Positions 15,843-23,794 of a stretch of DNA of 64,000 bases are shown one piece after another. The translations under genes were made by a program, and so were the position numbers. This DNA comes from Paraburkholderia sp. Ac-20340 (lineage in GTDB: Bacteria > Pseudomonadota > Gammaproteobacteria > Burkholderiales > Burkholderiaceae). Each line of letters opens with the position of its first letter. Positions within the stretch are counted from its first letter, which is position 1. The stretch covers positions 248,001 to 312,000 of the forward strand of contig NZ_JAAGPR010000007.1 in NCBI RefSeq assembly GCF_017104965.1, read 5' to 3'. Below the pieces are notes generated by a model. It was not told the origin of the DNA. It did not search any database and saw only the letters and a list, made by a program, of their open reading frames with translations.

Positions 15843-16937
15843 TTAGGCCTTGTAGCGTTCGAGCCAGTGCGCGTACGGCGCCGGCAGCGTCCAGGCCGCG
15901 CGATCCACCTTCAGTTCCTGCGCGGCGAAGTACGGCCAGTGCGGATTCGCAAGATGCGCGCGACCGACCATCACCAGATCGAGCTGCTCCGAAGCGACCG
16001 AGCGCTCGGCCAGTTCCGGCGTGCCGATACCCCATGCCGACGACACCGGCAGACCGGCTGCGCGACGCACTTTCTGTGCGATCGGTGCGAGGAAGGCCGG
16101 CGCCCACGGAATCTGCGCGGTCGGCGTCGAGAAACCGACGCTCACGCTCAGCATGTCCAGACCTTCGCGCTTGAAGTTCTTCGTGAGTTCGATCGATTCG
16201 GCGAGCGTCTGCTCGTCGCGGCCATCGTATTCGATCACGCCAAAACGCGCGGTCAGCGGCAGATGTTCCGGCCAGACCTTGCGCACGGCAGCGAGCGTTT
16301 CCAGAAGGAAACGGCTGCGGTTTTCCAGGCTGCCGCCATAGGCGTCGGTACGCTGGTTCGAGTGCTCCGAGAAGAAGCTCTGGGCGAGGTAACCATGCGC
16401 GAAGTGCAGTTCGAGCCATTCGAAGCCGGCGTCGAGCGCGCGCTTTGCGGCTGCCACGAAGTCTTCGCGCACCCGCGCGATATCGTCGGTCGTCATGGCC
16501 TGCGGCACCTTCGGCAGATTCGCGCCGAACTCGATCGCCGACGGCGCGAGGGTTTGCCAGCCGCGTGCATCGCCTTCGGGGATATGGTCATCACCTTCCC
16601 ACGGACGGTTCGCGCTCGCCTTGCGGCCGGCGTGCGCGATCTGGATGCCGGGTACCGAACCCGCCGCCTTGATCGCCGCGACGGTCGGCGCGAAGGCCTT
16701 GGCCTGCTCGTCGTTCCAGATACCCGCGCAGCCCGGCGTGATGCGGCCTTCCGGCGACACCGCCGTCGCCTCGACGATCACGAGACCCGCGCCGCCACGC
16801 GCGATCTGCGCGTAGTGAACGTGGTGCCAGTCGTTGATCATGCCGTCTACGGCCATGTACTGGCACATCGGCGGCACGGCGATGCGATTACGCAGGGATA
16901 CATCTTTGAGCTTGAACGGTTCGAACAATGCGGACAT
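15843..16937 (-). CDS. NADH:flavin oxidoreductase of the old yellow enzyme family (XenA/YqjM-like)
   Basis: A 364-residue FMN-dependent ene-reductase that reduces activated C=C bonds, quinones or nitro compounds with NAD(P)H. The N-terminus LRNRIAVPPMCQYMA places Cys25 as in Pseudomonas XenA, where it tunes FMN redox potential. IQIAHAGRKAS and ELHFAHGYLAQSFFS carry the active-site histidines, and the FMN phosphate region reads DLVMVGRAHLANP. The start ATG follows GGAGAG. It lies between an ABM monooxygenase and a DJ-1/PfpI protein, with a TetR gene further upstream, which resembles the nemR-nemA arrangement for electrophile and methylglyoxal defence. Confidence 0.93.
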   Translation of the reverse strand: MSALFEPFKLKDVSLRNRIAVPPMCQYMAVDGMINDWHHVHYAQIARGGAGLVIVEATAVSPEGRITPGCAGIWNDEQAKAFAPTVAAIKAAGSVPGIQIAHAGRKASANRPWEGDDHIPEGDARGWQTLAPSAIEFGANLPKVPQAMTTDDIARVREDFVAAAKRALDAGFEWLELHFAHGYLAQSFFSEHSNQRTDAYGGSLENRSRFLLETLAAVRKVWPEHLPLTARFGVIEYDGRDEQTLAESIELTKNFKREGLDMLSVSVGFSTPTAQIPWAPAFLAPIAQKVRRAAGLPVSSAWGIGTPELAERSVASEQLDLVMVGRAHLANPHWPYFAAQELKVDRAAWTLPAPYAHWLERYKA

Positions 16938-17060
16938 CTACTGCTCTCCTTTAGCGGCGCGAGCCGGCACGGCGGCACGGGCTGCGCCCTTGAAAAAACG
17001 TCGATCGCTGGGATCGGAAAATCGGGATTTCCTTTCGGCACGCCTCATTGCAGCAGGCAA

Positions 17061-17099
17061 CAAAAACTCGCCACGCCGCGCGTAACGCGCGGCGCGTGG
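17061..17099 (-). terminator. Intrinsic terminator after the DJ-1/PfpI gene
   Basis: A long GC stem (CCACG...CGTGG around CCGCGCG/CGCGCGG, with a small bulge) is followed on the minus strand by GAGTTTTTG. It lies 42 bases past the stop, so the OYE gene downstream probably has its own promoter or relies on read-through. Confidence 0.7.
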
Positions 17100-17140
17100 A
17101 GTTGCCGAAAGGAAACCGGGATAAGACGCGCGGACTTCGC

Positions 17141-17824
17141 TTACTTGCCGCGCAACTGGGCGAGCAAAGCCTCGGCGACCGGCTCGGACGATGCGGGATT
17201 CTGGCCGGTGATCAGCAGGCCATCGGTGGCCACGTGCGCGGCCCAATCAGCGGCCTTCGAATAGTTGCCGCCATTCGCCTTGAGCATGTCTTCGACGAGG
17301 AACGGCACCACATCGGTCAGCTCGACGGCGGCTTCTTCGCTGTTCGAGAAGCCCGTCACCTTCTTGCCGGCGACGAGCGGGCGGCCATCGGCGCCCTTCA
17401 CATGACGCAGCACGCCAGGCGCGTGGCACACGGCCGCGACCGGCTTGCCTGCCGCGAGGGTCTTTTCGATCAGCGCGATCGACAGCGGATCTTCGGCGAG
17501 GTCCCAGAGCGGGCCGTGGCCGCCGGGGTAAAACACCGCGTCGTAGTCGTTCGCGTCGACATCGGCGAGACGTTTCGTATTGGAAAGTTCTGCGCGCGCG
17601 GCGGCGTCGGCATCGAAACGGCGCGTGGCCTCGGTCTGCGCCGAGGGATCGCTGCTCTTCGGATCGAGCGGCGGCTGGCCGCCCTTGGGCGAAGCCAGCG
17701 TGATCTGCGCGCCGGCGTCACGCAGCGCGTAATAAGGCGCGGCAAATTCCTCGAGCCAGAAACCCGTCTTTTTGCCCGTGTTGCCGAGTTCGTCGTGCGA
17801 AGTCAAAACGATCAGTACGTTCAT
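17141..17824 (-). CDS. DJ-1/PfpI-family protein (Hsp31/glyoxalase III-like)
   Basis: A 227-residue class-I glutamine-amidotransferase-fold protein. The nucleophile elbow AAVCHAPGVL carries the conserved Cys and adjacent His, with FYPGGHGPLWDL and an early Glu (TGFWLEEFAAPY) completing the usual catalytic set of Hsp31-type glyoxalase III/deglycase enzymes. These detoxify methylglyoxal or act as redox chaperones. The ATG at 17824 follows AAGGAACG. A TetR-type operator lies 104 bases upstream, identical in its arms to one before the tetR gene at 18654, so control by that regulator is likely. Coding sequence at 17573-17586 resembles the dispersed 14-mer. Confidence 0.9.
   Translation of the reverse strand: MNVLIVLTSHDELGNTGKKTGFWLEEFAAPYYALRDAGAQITLASPKGGQPPLDPKSSDPSAQTEATRRFDADAAARAELSNTKRLADVDANDYDAVFYPGGHGPLWDLAEDPLSIALIEKTLAAGKPVAAVCHAPGVLRHVKGADGRPLVAGKKVTGFSNSEEAAVELTDVVPFLVEDMLKANGGNYSKAADWAAHVATDGLLITGQNPASSEPVAEALLAQLRGK
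17573..17586 (+). repeat. Dispersed 14-mer-like sequence inside the DJ-1/PfpI gene
   Basis: TTTCGTATTGGAAA, one base from the consensus and followed by GTTCTG as in other copies. It encodes part of the LSNTKR segment, which is usual for this family, so chance similarity is possible. Confidence 0.4.
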
Positions 17825-17927
17825 CGACGTTCCTTTTTTCGATGAGATCAGGACGCTCTCGCGTCCAATGAAACCGGTCCAGCCGCGCGATATCGATTCG
17901 TGTCACTACCTGCAGCGGGCAATCAAT

Positions 17928-17942
17928 TAGACCGGTCGTCTA
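17928..17942. promoter_or_regulatory. TetR-type operator before the DJ-1/PfpI gene
   Basis: TAGAC-CGGTC-GTCTA, with arms identical to the site at 18678-18692. It resembles the TAGACC-N4-GGTCTA operator I recall for NemR. Confidence 0.7.
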
Positions 17943-18051
17943 GAAACTTTCCGTATGACATGACGCTTTGCGAAGGCGCCCGCTCAAGGGCGCTCAAACA
18001 ATGATGTCATGCCGATGTGGCGTGCGGGTTACGCTTGCGGCCGGGGCTGAA

Positions 18052-18654
18052 TCACGCGCCCAGCGGCAGATTCAGGAGTTGCCGCGTGGTCACCATGGCG
18101 GCATCGAGCGGACGCCGATCGCGACGGATCTTTTCCATCAGCGTCGCGCCCAGCCAGAGTTCGTAGAGCGTGGCCGCCGTGGAGTTCGCATCGCCGATAC
18201 CGCTTAGCGAACCATCTGCGCAGCCTTCCTCGATACACACGCCGATGCGCCGCACGATCTCTTCCGTGCCGCGACGCAGAACCGCGCGCATCGGCTCGGA
18301 TAGATCGCTGACTTCAGCGCCCAGCTTGACCGCGAGGCACTTGCCGTCCGGCCCGTCCGCGCACTGCATCAGGCGCCATTCCTCGAAATACCCCATCAGG
18401 CGCTCGACCGGCGAGCCGCCGCGCTGCACGAGCTGCTCTTCAAGGCGATCCGCATACTCCGTGAAATACGACGTCAGTAAAGCTTCACCGAACGCCTCTT
18501 TCGAGCCGAAATAGTGATAGAACGACCCTTTGGGGACGCCCGCGGTCGCGAGAATCTCGTTCAGACCGACGGCTGAAAAACCCTTGCCCAGAATGATGGG
18601 CATGGCGGTATCGAGGATGTGTTGCCGTACTTCGACGGCTGGCGCTGCGTTCAT
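18052..18654 (-). CDS. TetR-family repressor (NemR-like context)
   Basis: A 200-residue TetR-family regulator. Residues 8-55 form the helix-turn-helix (AMPIILGKGFSAVGLNEILA, then GVPKGSFYHYFGSKEAFG). The C-terminal ligand domain has Cys residues near 78, 87 and 123 that could sense electrophiles, as in NemR. The longer frame starting at 18753 was rejected because the ATG at 18654 gives the family N-terminus and lies just downstream of an operator at 18678-18692. It probably represses itself and the DJ-1/PfpI gene, and perhaps the OYE gene beyond. Confidence 0.85.
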   Translation of the reverse strand: MNAAPAVEVRQHILDTAMPIILGKGFSAVGLNEILATAGVPKGSFYHYFGSKEAFGEALLTSYFTEYADRLEEQLVQRGGSPVERLMGYFEEWRLMQCADGPDGKCLAVKLGAEVSDLSEPMRAVLRRGTEEIVRRIGVCIEEGCADGSLSGIGDANSTAATLYELWLGATLMEKIRRDRRPLDAAMVTTRQLLNLPLGA

Positions 18655-18677
18655 GGGTTGCCATGTTACAGGCGGAT

Positions 18678-18692
18678 TAGACCAGTCGTCTA
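18678..18692. promoter_or_regulatory. TetR-type operator before the tetR gene
   Basis: TAGAC-CAGTC-GTCTA, 24 bases upstream of the tetR ATG. It is the same 5-5-5 inverted repeat as at 17928-17942. Confidence 0.7.
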
Positions 18693-18777
18693 GCAATCTC
18701 CCGACTCTCAAAGTGGCTTTATCGCGCTGGCCGTTGCAAGCGTGTTCGGGCACCGAAAAACGCGCGGCGGCTGGAAA

Positions 18778-18791
18778 TTTCGCATCGGAAA
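18778..18791 (+). repeat. Dispersed 14-mer, spacer copy before the SGNH hydrolase
   Basis: TTTCGCATCGGAAA, an exact match to the consensus, 23 bases before the hydrolase ATG. Confidence 0.65.
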
Positions 18792-18813
18792 CTCACCATC
18801 TGGAGAGCCATCC

Positions 18814-19464
18814 ATGTCGTTACGTACCCTGCTCTGTTTTGGCGATTCGAACACCCACGGCACCAAACCGCTCAATCTGCCCGGCGTGCTGGAGCGCTTC
18901 GGCCCCGCCGATCGTTGGCCCGGCGTGCTGGCCGCGACGCTCGGCAGCGGCTGGCAGGTGATCGAAGAAGGCCTGCCCGCGCGCACCACGGTGCACGACG
19001 ACCCGATCGAGGGACGTCACAAAAACGGCCTCGCGTATCTGCGGGCGTGCCTCGAAAGCCAGTTGCCCGTCGATGTCGTCGTGCTCATGCTGGGCACCAA
19101 CGATCTCAAGACGCGCTTTTCCGTCACGCCGGCCGATATCGCCAATTCGGTGGACGTGCTGCTCGAAACGCTGGTCGCCTGCCGCGCCGGTCCGAGCGGA
19201 TCGACGCCGCATGTGCTGCTGATGTCGCCGGTGCCGATCGACGAGATCGGCTTTCTCGGTGCGATCTTCACGGGCGGCGCGGCGAAGTCGCGTCTGCTCG
19301 CGCCGCTCTACGAGCGTGTGGCCGTGAAATACGGCTCGGCGTTTCTCGATGCAGGCGAATTCGCCAAGGTCAGTCCGACCGACGGCATCCATTACGAAGC
19401 CGATCAGCACCACAAACTCGGCCGTGCCGTCGCCCAGGTCGTGCGGCAACGCTTCGCCACCTGA
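18814..19464 (+). CDS. SGNH/GDSL-family hydrolase
   Basis: A 216-residue soluble esterase or lipase-like hydrolase. Block I is CFGDSNTHG (nucleophile Ser), block III is LMLGTNDLK (oxyanion Asn), and block V is TDGIHYEADQH (Asp-x-x-His catalytic pair). The set is complete. Close relatives act as aryl esterases or acyltransferases (MsAcT type); the substrate cannot be assigned. The ATG at 18814 follows GGAGAG. No signal peptide is seen, so it is cytoplasmic. A bidirectional terminator follows at 19504-19541. Confidence 0.88.
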   Translation: MSLRTLLCFGDSNTHGTKPLNLPGVLERFGPADRWPGVLAATLGSGWQVIEEGLPARTTVHDDPIEGRHKNGLAYLRACLESQLPVDVVVLMLGTNDLKTRFSVTPADIANSVDVLLETLVACRAGPSGSTPHVLLMSPVPIDEIGFLGAIFTGGAAKSRLLAPLYERVAVKYGSAFLDAGEFAKVSPTDGIHYEADQHHKLGRAVAQVVRQRFAT

Positions 19465-19481
19465 GGCCCGAAAAGCAAAAC

Positions 19482-19495
19482 TTTCCGATACGAAA
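19482..19495 (-). repeat. Dispersed 14-mer between SGNH hydrolase and its terminator
   Basis: TTTCCGATACGAAA, an exact reverse-strand match to TTTCGNATCGGAAA. Confidence 0.65.
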
Positions 19496-19503
19496 CCCCA
19501 AAG

Positions 19504-19541
19504 AAAAACGCCGCCGGGCGCGAGCCCTGGCGGCGTTTTTT
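19504..19541. terminator. Bidirectional intrinsic terminator
   Basis: AACGCCGCCGGGC/GCCC-T-GGCGGCGTT with A-run before and T-run after. It can end both the SGNH gene and the cyo operon. Confidence 0.85.
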
Positions 19542-19573
19542 GCTTTTCAGCGGGATGTGCAGTTAATCGACGA

Positions 19574-19903
19574 TTAACGCGACATCATGTTCATGCTGAC
19601 GTTGTGCATGACCCACAGCGTACCGATCACGACGATCAGCACCGTCATGGCCGTGAAGCCAAATGCGGTCACGTTCCAGCGTTGGCCCGACGACGTGTTC
19701 ATATGCAGGAAGAACACGAGGTGGACCACGATCTGCACGACTGCCAGGGCAGCGAGGCCGAGCAGCGCGGTTTCACGCGGCAGGCCGCCATGCAGGACCA
19801 GCCAGAACGATGCTGCCGTGAGCACCACCGCCAGGACGAAACCCGCCACATAGCCGCCGAAGCTGCCGTGGCTTTCTTCTTCGTGGATAGGATGAGCACT
19901 CAT
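19574..19903 (-). CDS. cyoD: Cytochrome o ubiquinol oxidase subunit IV
   Basis: A 109-residue inner-membrane protein with three transmembrane helices, needed for assembly of cytochrome bo3 in the family. The N-terminus HEEESHGSFGGYVAGFVLAV and the segment QIVVHLVFFLHMN match CyoD. It directly abuts cyoC and is the last gene of the operon; no cyoE haem O synthase follows here, so that function must lie elsewhere. Confidence 0.93.
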   Translation of the reverse strand: MSAHPIHEEESHGSFGGYVAGFVLAVVLTAASFWLVLHGGLPRETALLGLAALAVVQIVVHLVFFLHMNTSSGQRWNVTAFGFTAMTVLIVVIGTLWVMHNVSMNMMSR

Positions 19904-20515
19904 TTAAATCACGCTCGCAAGGTAGACAAAGGAGAACACGCAGATCCAGACGATGTCCAGAAAGTGCCAGAAAAGGCTCAGGCACGACAGGCGGCGGATT
20001 TCGCGATCGCCCAGTGCCGGCGCCTTCAGCGTCTGCACCATCAGGACGACCATCCAGATCATGCCGAACGTCACGTGGATACCGTGGGTGGCAACCAGCG
20101 TGAAGAACGACGACAGGAACGCGCTGCGTTGCGGGCCGTTGCCTTCGGCGATCATGTTCGCGAACTCATGGAGTTCGAAATACAGGAACGTTGCGCCCAG
20201 CAGGAACGTAATGGCCAGCCAGAACAGCACTTGGCCCTTGCGTTGCTTGTGCGCGCCGATCATCGCGAAGCCATACGTGATGGACGACAGCAGCAGCACT
20301 GCCGTTTCCATCGCGACGCCATTGATGTCGAACAGGTCCTTGCCGGTCGGGCCGCCTGCGAACTGGTTCTGCATGACGGCAAACACTGCGAACAGCGTGC
20401 CGAACAGAATACAGTCGGTCATCAGGTACAGCCAGAAACCGAACACCGAGTGTGACGGCGGGTGATCGTGGTGATCGTGCTCCGCGAGTGCGGCCGCACC
20501 AGTTTTCGTCAACAT
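19904..20515 (-). CDS. cyoC: Cytochrome o ubiquinol oxidase subunit III
   Basis: A 203-residue membrane protein with five transmembrane helices, subunit III of the quinol oxidase. It shows VFGFWLYLMTDCILFGTLFA near the N-terminus and GIHVTFGMIWM in the fourth helix, both typical. Its ATG overlaps the cyoB stop by one base, so translation is coupled. Confidence 0.94.
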   Translation of the reverse strand: MLTKTGAAALAEHDHHDHPPSHSVFGFWLYLMTDCILFGTLFAVFAVMQNQFAGGPTGKDLFDINGVAMETAVLLLSSITYGFAMIGAHKQRKGQVLFWLAITFLLGATFLYFELHEFANMIAEGNGPQRSAFLSSFFTLVATHGIHVTFGMIWMVVLMVQTLKAPALGDREIRRLSCLSLFWHFLDIVWICVFSFVYLASVI

Positions 20516-22548
20516 CAGTTGGCCTCCAGTGCTTCTTCAACCTTGCCACCGCGTTGCTTGGCAGCAAACGCCTTGGCCAGTGCGCGACTACGCGCTTCTT
20601 CGTCTGCCCGAACCTTGGCGGCCGGGATGTAATAGCCTTCGTTCTTCTGGAAGCTGTAAGCGATTGCCGTACCGACGATGCCGATAAAGCCAACGATCAT
20701 GAGCCACCAGATGTGCCAGATGCCAGCAAAGCCGAGCACCAGGCTGAAGAAACCGATGAACAGACCTGCGCTCGTGTTCGAGGGCATGTGAATGTCGGTG
20801 TAGTGCGTGTTCGCGACGTCAACGGTTGCGCGGCCGGTTTCCTTCAGATGCTGGAACTCATCGAGTTCCGACACGTTCGGGATGATCGCGAAGTTGTACG
20901 ACGGCGGCGGCGACGACATCGACCATTCCAGCGTACGGCCACCCCACGGATCGCCCGTCACATCGCGGTTTTCCGGCAGGTTGCGGTCGCGGATCGACAC
21001 ATACAGCTGCATCAGCTGGTGAGCGATACCGATTGCCACGAGCACTGCGCCAACCCACGCGATGATCATCCACGGATGCCATGCCGGATTGTCGTAGTGG
21101 TTCAGACGACGCGTTGCGCCCATGAAGCCCAGCACGTACAGCGGCGTGAAGGCAACGTAGAAGCCCACGAGCCAGAACCAGAATGCACGCTTGCCCAGCT
21201 TTTCGTTCAGCTTGAAGCCGAATGCCTTCGGGAACCAGTAGTTGAAACCAGCCAGGTAGCCGAACAGCACGCCACCGATGATGACGTTGTGGAAGTGAGC
21301 AATCAGGAACAGCGAGTTGTGCAGCACGAAGTCGGCACCCGGGATCGCCATCATCACGCCGGTCATGCCGCCGATGGTGAAGGTGACCATGAAGCCGAGC
21401 GTCCACAGCACCGACGAGTTGAACTCGAGGCGACCGCGGTAGATCGTGAACAGCCAGTTGAAGATCTTCACGCCCGTCGGGATCGAGATGATCATCGTGG
21501 CGATACCGAAGAACGCGTTGACGTCAGCGCCCGAACCCATCGTGAAGAAGTGGTGCAGCCAGACGACGAATGCCAGCACCATGATCGCGCAGGTTGCGTA
21601 CACCATCGCCTTGTAGCCGAACAGCGGCTTCTTGGCGTAGGTCGCGACGACTTCCGAGAAGATACCGAACGCCGGCAGGATCAGGATGTACACCTCGGGG
21701 TGACCCCATGCCCAGATCAGGTTCAGGTACAGCATGGCGTTGCCGCCACCGTCATTCGTGAAGAAGTGCGTACCGATGTAACGGTCCAGACCCAGCAGCG
21801 CGAGCGTAACGGTCAGAATCGGGAACGCAGCCATGATCAGCACGTTCGTGCACAGCGCCGTCCACGTGAACACCGGCAGCTTCATCATCGTCATGCCAGG
21901 AGCGCGCATCTTGATGATGGTGACGAAGAAGTTCACGCCGGTCAGCAGCGTACCGACACCCGAGATCTGCAGCGCCCACAGGTAGTAGTCGACACCGACC
22001 CCTGGACTGTATGCGAGCTCCGACAGCGGCGGGTAAGCCAGCCAGCCCGTCATCGCGAATTCACCGACGACCAGCGAGATCATCAGCAGGATTGCGCCAA
22101 CGGCGGTCATCCAGAACGACAGCGAGTTCAGGAACGGGAACGCGACGTCGCGTGCACCGATCTGCAGCGGCACCACGATGTTCATCAGGCCAACCATGAA
22201 AGCCATGGCCATGAAGAAAATCATGATCACGCCGTGAGCCGTGAAGATCTGGTCGTAATGGTGCGGCGGCAGATAGCCCGGCGCGTTGTACGCGAGAGCC
22301 AGCTGGGTACGCATCATGATTGCGTCGGCGAAGCCGCGCAGCAGCATGATGAGGGCGAGCACGATGTACATCACGCCCAGACGCTTGTGGTCGACGCTCG
22401 TCAGCCACTCCGTCCACAGATATTTCCACTTACCGAGGTAAGTGATCCCACCGAGCACGAATGCGCCGATGATAGCCATACCGACCATCGTGCCGAGAAT
22501 AATCGGCTCGTGATACGGAATGTCGGCTAGTGTAAGTTTTCCGAACAT
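20515..22548 (-). CDS. cyoB: Cytochrome o ubiquinol oxidase subunit I
   Basis: A 677-residue catalytic subunit that reduces O2 to water with electrons from ubiquinol and pumps protons. Haem and copper ligands are visible: the low-spin haem histidines (FTAHGVIM and HFHNVIIGG), CuB histidine with cross-linked tyrosine (WGHPEVYI), the paired CuB histidines (WLHHFFTMG) and the haem o3 histidine in HFHN. The N-terminal extension before VDHKRLG and the long C-terminal part beyond the 12 core helices are as in bo3 oxidases rather than cytochrome c oxidases. It starts 6 bases after cyoA. Confidence 0.97.
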   Translation of the reverse strand: MFGKLTLADIPYHEPIILGTMVGMAIIGAFVLGGITYLGKWKYLWTEWLTSVDHKRLGVMYIVLALIMLLRGFADAIMMRTQLALAYNAPGYLPPHHYDQIFTAHGVIMIFFMAMAFMVGLMNIVVPLQIGARDVAFPFLNSLSFWMTAVGAILLMISLVVGEFAMTGWLAYPPLSELAYSPGVGVDYYLWALQISGVGTLLTGVNFFVTIIKMRAPGMTMMKLPVFTWTALCTNVLIMAAFPILTVTLALLGLDRYIGTHFFTNDGGGNAMLYLNLIWAWGHPEVYILILPAFGIFSEVVATYAKKPLFGYKAMVYATCAIMVLAFVVWLHHFFTMGSGADVNAFFGIATMIISIPTGVKIFNWLFTIYRGRLEFNSSVLWTLGFMVTFTIGGMTGVMMAIPGADFVLHNSLFLIAHFHNVIIGGVLFGYLAGFNYWFPKAFGFKLNEKLGKRAFWFWLVGFYVAFTPLYVLGFMGATRRLNHYDNPAWHPWMIIAWVGAVLVAIGIAHQLMQLYVSIRDRNLPENRDVTGDPWGGRTLEWSMSSPPPSYNFAIIPNVSELDEFQHLKETGRATVDVANTHYTDIHMPSNTSAGLFIGFFSLVLGFAGIWHIWWLMIVGFIGIVGTAIAYSFQKNEGYYIPAAKVRADEEARSRALAKAFAAKQRGGKVEEALEAN

Positions 22549-22554
22549 GCCTGG

Positions 22555-23442
22555 TTACCCCTTGGTCACGCACGACGGGTCACTGAAATTCGTGACGTGG
22601 CCGTTGTTGTACTTCGCGATGATGTTGTTGAAGAGCTTCGGGTCCACCGTCGAGAAGTATTCAACCGGTGCCTTCTCGCTCGGCTGCGCAACCGTCGCGT
22701 ATTGATCCATCGAAAGCTGCGTCGAGGACGCCTTGACCTTCTGGACCCATGCGTCGAAGTCTTGCTGGCTCGTGGCGAGAGTACGGAACTTCATGTCCGA
22801 GAAGCCCTTGCCGCTGAAGTTCGCCGACAGGCCGGCGTAGTCGCCTGCATGATCGGCGATCAGGTGCAGACGGGTCTGCATGCCTGCCATCGCGTACACC
22901 TGGGTACCCAGCTGCGGGATGAAGAACGAGTTCATCACCGAGTCCGACGTAATGCTGAAGTTGACCGGCGTGCCGACCGGGACGGCCAGCTGGTTCACCG
23001 TGGCGATGCCCAGATCCGGGTAGATGAACAGCCACTTCCAGTCCAGCGCGACCACTTCGACGTTGATCGGCTTGACGTTCGATTCAAGCGGCTTGTACGG
23101 ATCGAGTTCGTGCGTGGTCTTCCACGTGAGCACTGCGAGGAACAGGATGATCAGCGTCGGGACGGTCCAGACGACGACTTCGATAGCCGTCGAGTGCGAC
23201 CATTTCGGCGCGTAGGTGGCGTTGCGGTTCGATTCGCGATAGCGGTACGCGAACCACAGCGTCAGGATGATCACAGGGATCACCACGATCAGCATGGCCC
23301 AGGTGGAGGTCGCGATCAGCGACTTTTCCGCCACGCCCACGCTACCTTTGGGGTCGAGGACTTCCAAGTTGCAACCGGAAAGACACATGGCCAATCCGGC
23401 GCTGACGGGAAGCAATAACCTTTGCAAGGTTGTTCTTTTCAT
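22555..23442 (-). CDS. cyoA: Cytochrome o ubiquinol oxidase subunit II (lipoprotein)
   Basis: A 295-residue subunit II. From the ATG at 23442 the start reads [19 protein letters not shown] with lipobox LSGC, then two transmembrane helices and a periplasmic cupredoxin domain. The CuA ligand cysteines are absent, as expected for a quinol oxidase. [19 protein letters not shown] is the family signature. Longer starts at 23466 and 23502 are possible, but the chosen one gives a proper lipoprotein signal. First gene of cyoABCD. Confidence 0.93.
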   Translation of the reverse strand: MKRTTLQRLLLPVSAGLAMCLSGCNLEVLDPKGSVGVAEKSLIATSTWAMLIVVIPVIILTLWFAYRYRESNRNATYAPKWSHSTAIEVVVWTVPTLIILFLAVLTWKTTHELDPYKPLESNVKPINVEVVALDWKWLFIYPDLGIATVNQLAVPVGTPVNFSITSDSVMNSFFIPQLGTQVYAMAGMQTRLHLIADHAGDYAGLSANFSGKGFSDMKFRTLATSQQDFDAWVQKVKASSTQLSMDQYATVAQPSEKAPVEYFSTVDPKLFNNIIAKYNNGHVTNFSDPSCVTKG

Positions 23443-23794
23443 CACGTTTGCCTGAATTTCATTCATTGAATAGTTCCGGGCACATCCCCTGACATCCGGC
23501 AAAGGAAGCGCGCCCGAATCATACAGCCGCTTTGATCCATGACAATCAATGAATGCTGAAAATGATCTTTGTCAAAACAAAAGTGAGACACTATGTCGCA
23601 TGGGTTCGCGAGGTTTGTCGCGCCTCATCAACACACGCTCAAGCAGCCCCATTTAGGTCTTGACGCCAATCCGCCGCGGCTTTTTTTCCGAATTACACAA
23701 TCCGAAAACAGTTGAACGCACCTGCGCGCCGCGCCGCTTGATGAGCGGGACGGCGCGCAGGTGCGTCGTCATTCTTCTGCAGTGACCGGCCTGA
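23443..23794. other. cyo promoter region and hairpin spacer, 352 bp
   Basis: It holds the upstream region of cyoA, relatively AT-rich around 23530-23600, and a large perfect hairpin at 23716-23766. No gene was recognised. Confidence 0.5.
23716..23766 (-). terminator. Large hairpin after the solitary nuoM
   Basis: A perfect 16-bp stem (ACGCACCTGCGCGCCG with its complement) encloses a second 5-bp stem, CCGCT/AGCGG. On the minus strand only a weak T-run follows (CTGTTTTC). It probably ends the nuoM-like transcript and insulates cyo. Confidence 0.6.

Noticed and set aside
20452..22530. 692-codon plus-strand ORF opposite cyoB
   Set aside because: Charged low-complexity shadow of an unambiguous cyoB gene.
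23532..23549. TTGAT-N8-ATCAA upstream of cyoA as an FNR/Anr box
   Set aside because: The half-sites match, but the spacer is 8 bases instead of 4, so FNR-type binding is unlikely.
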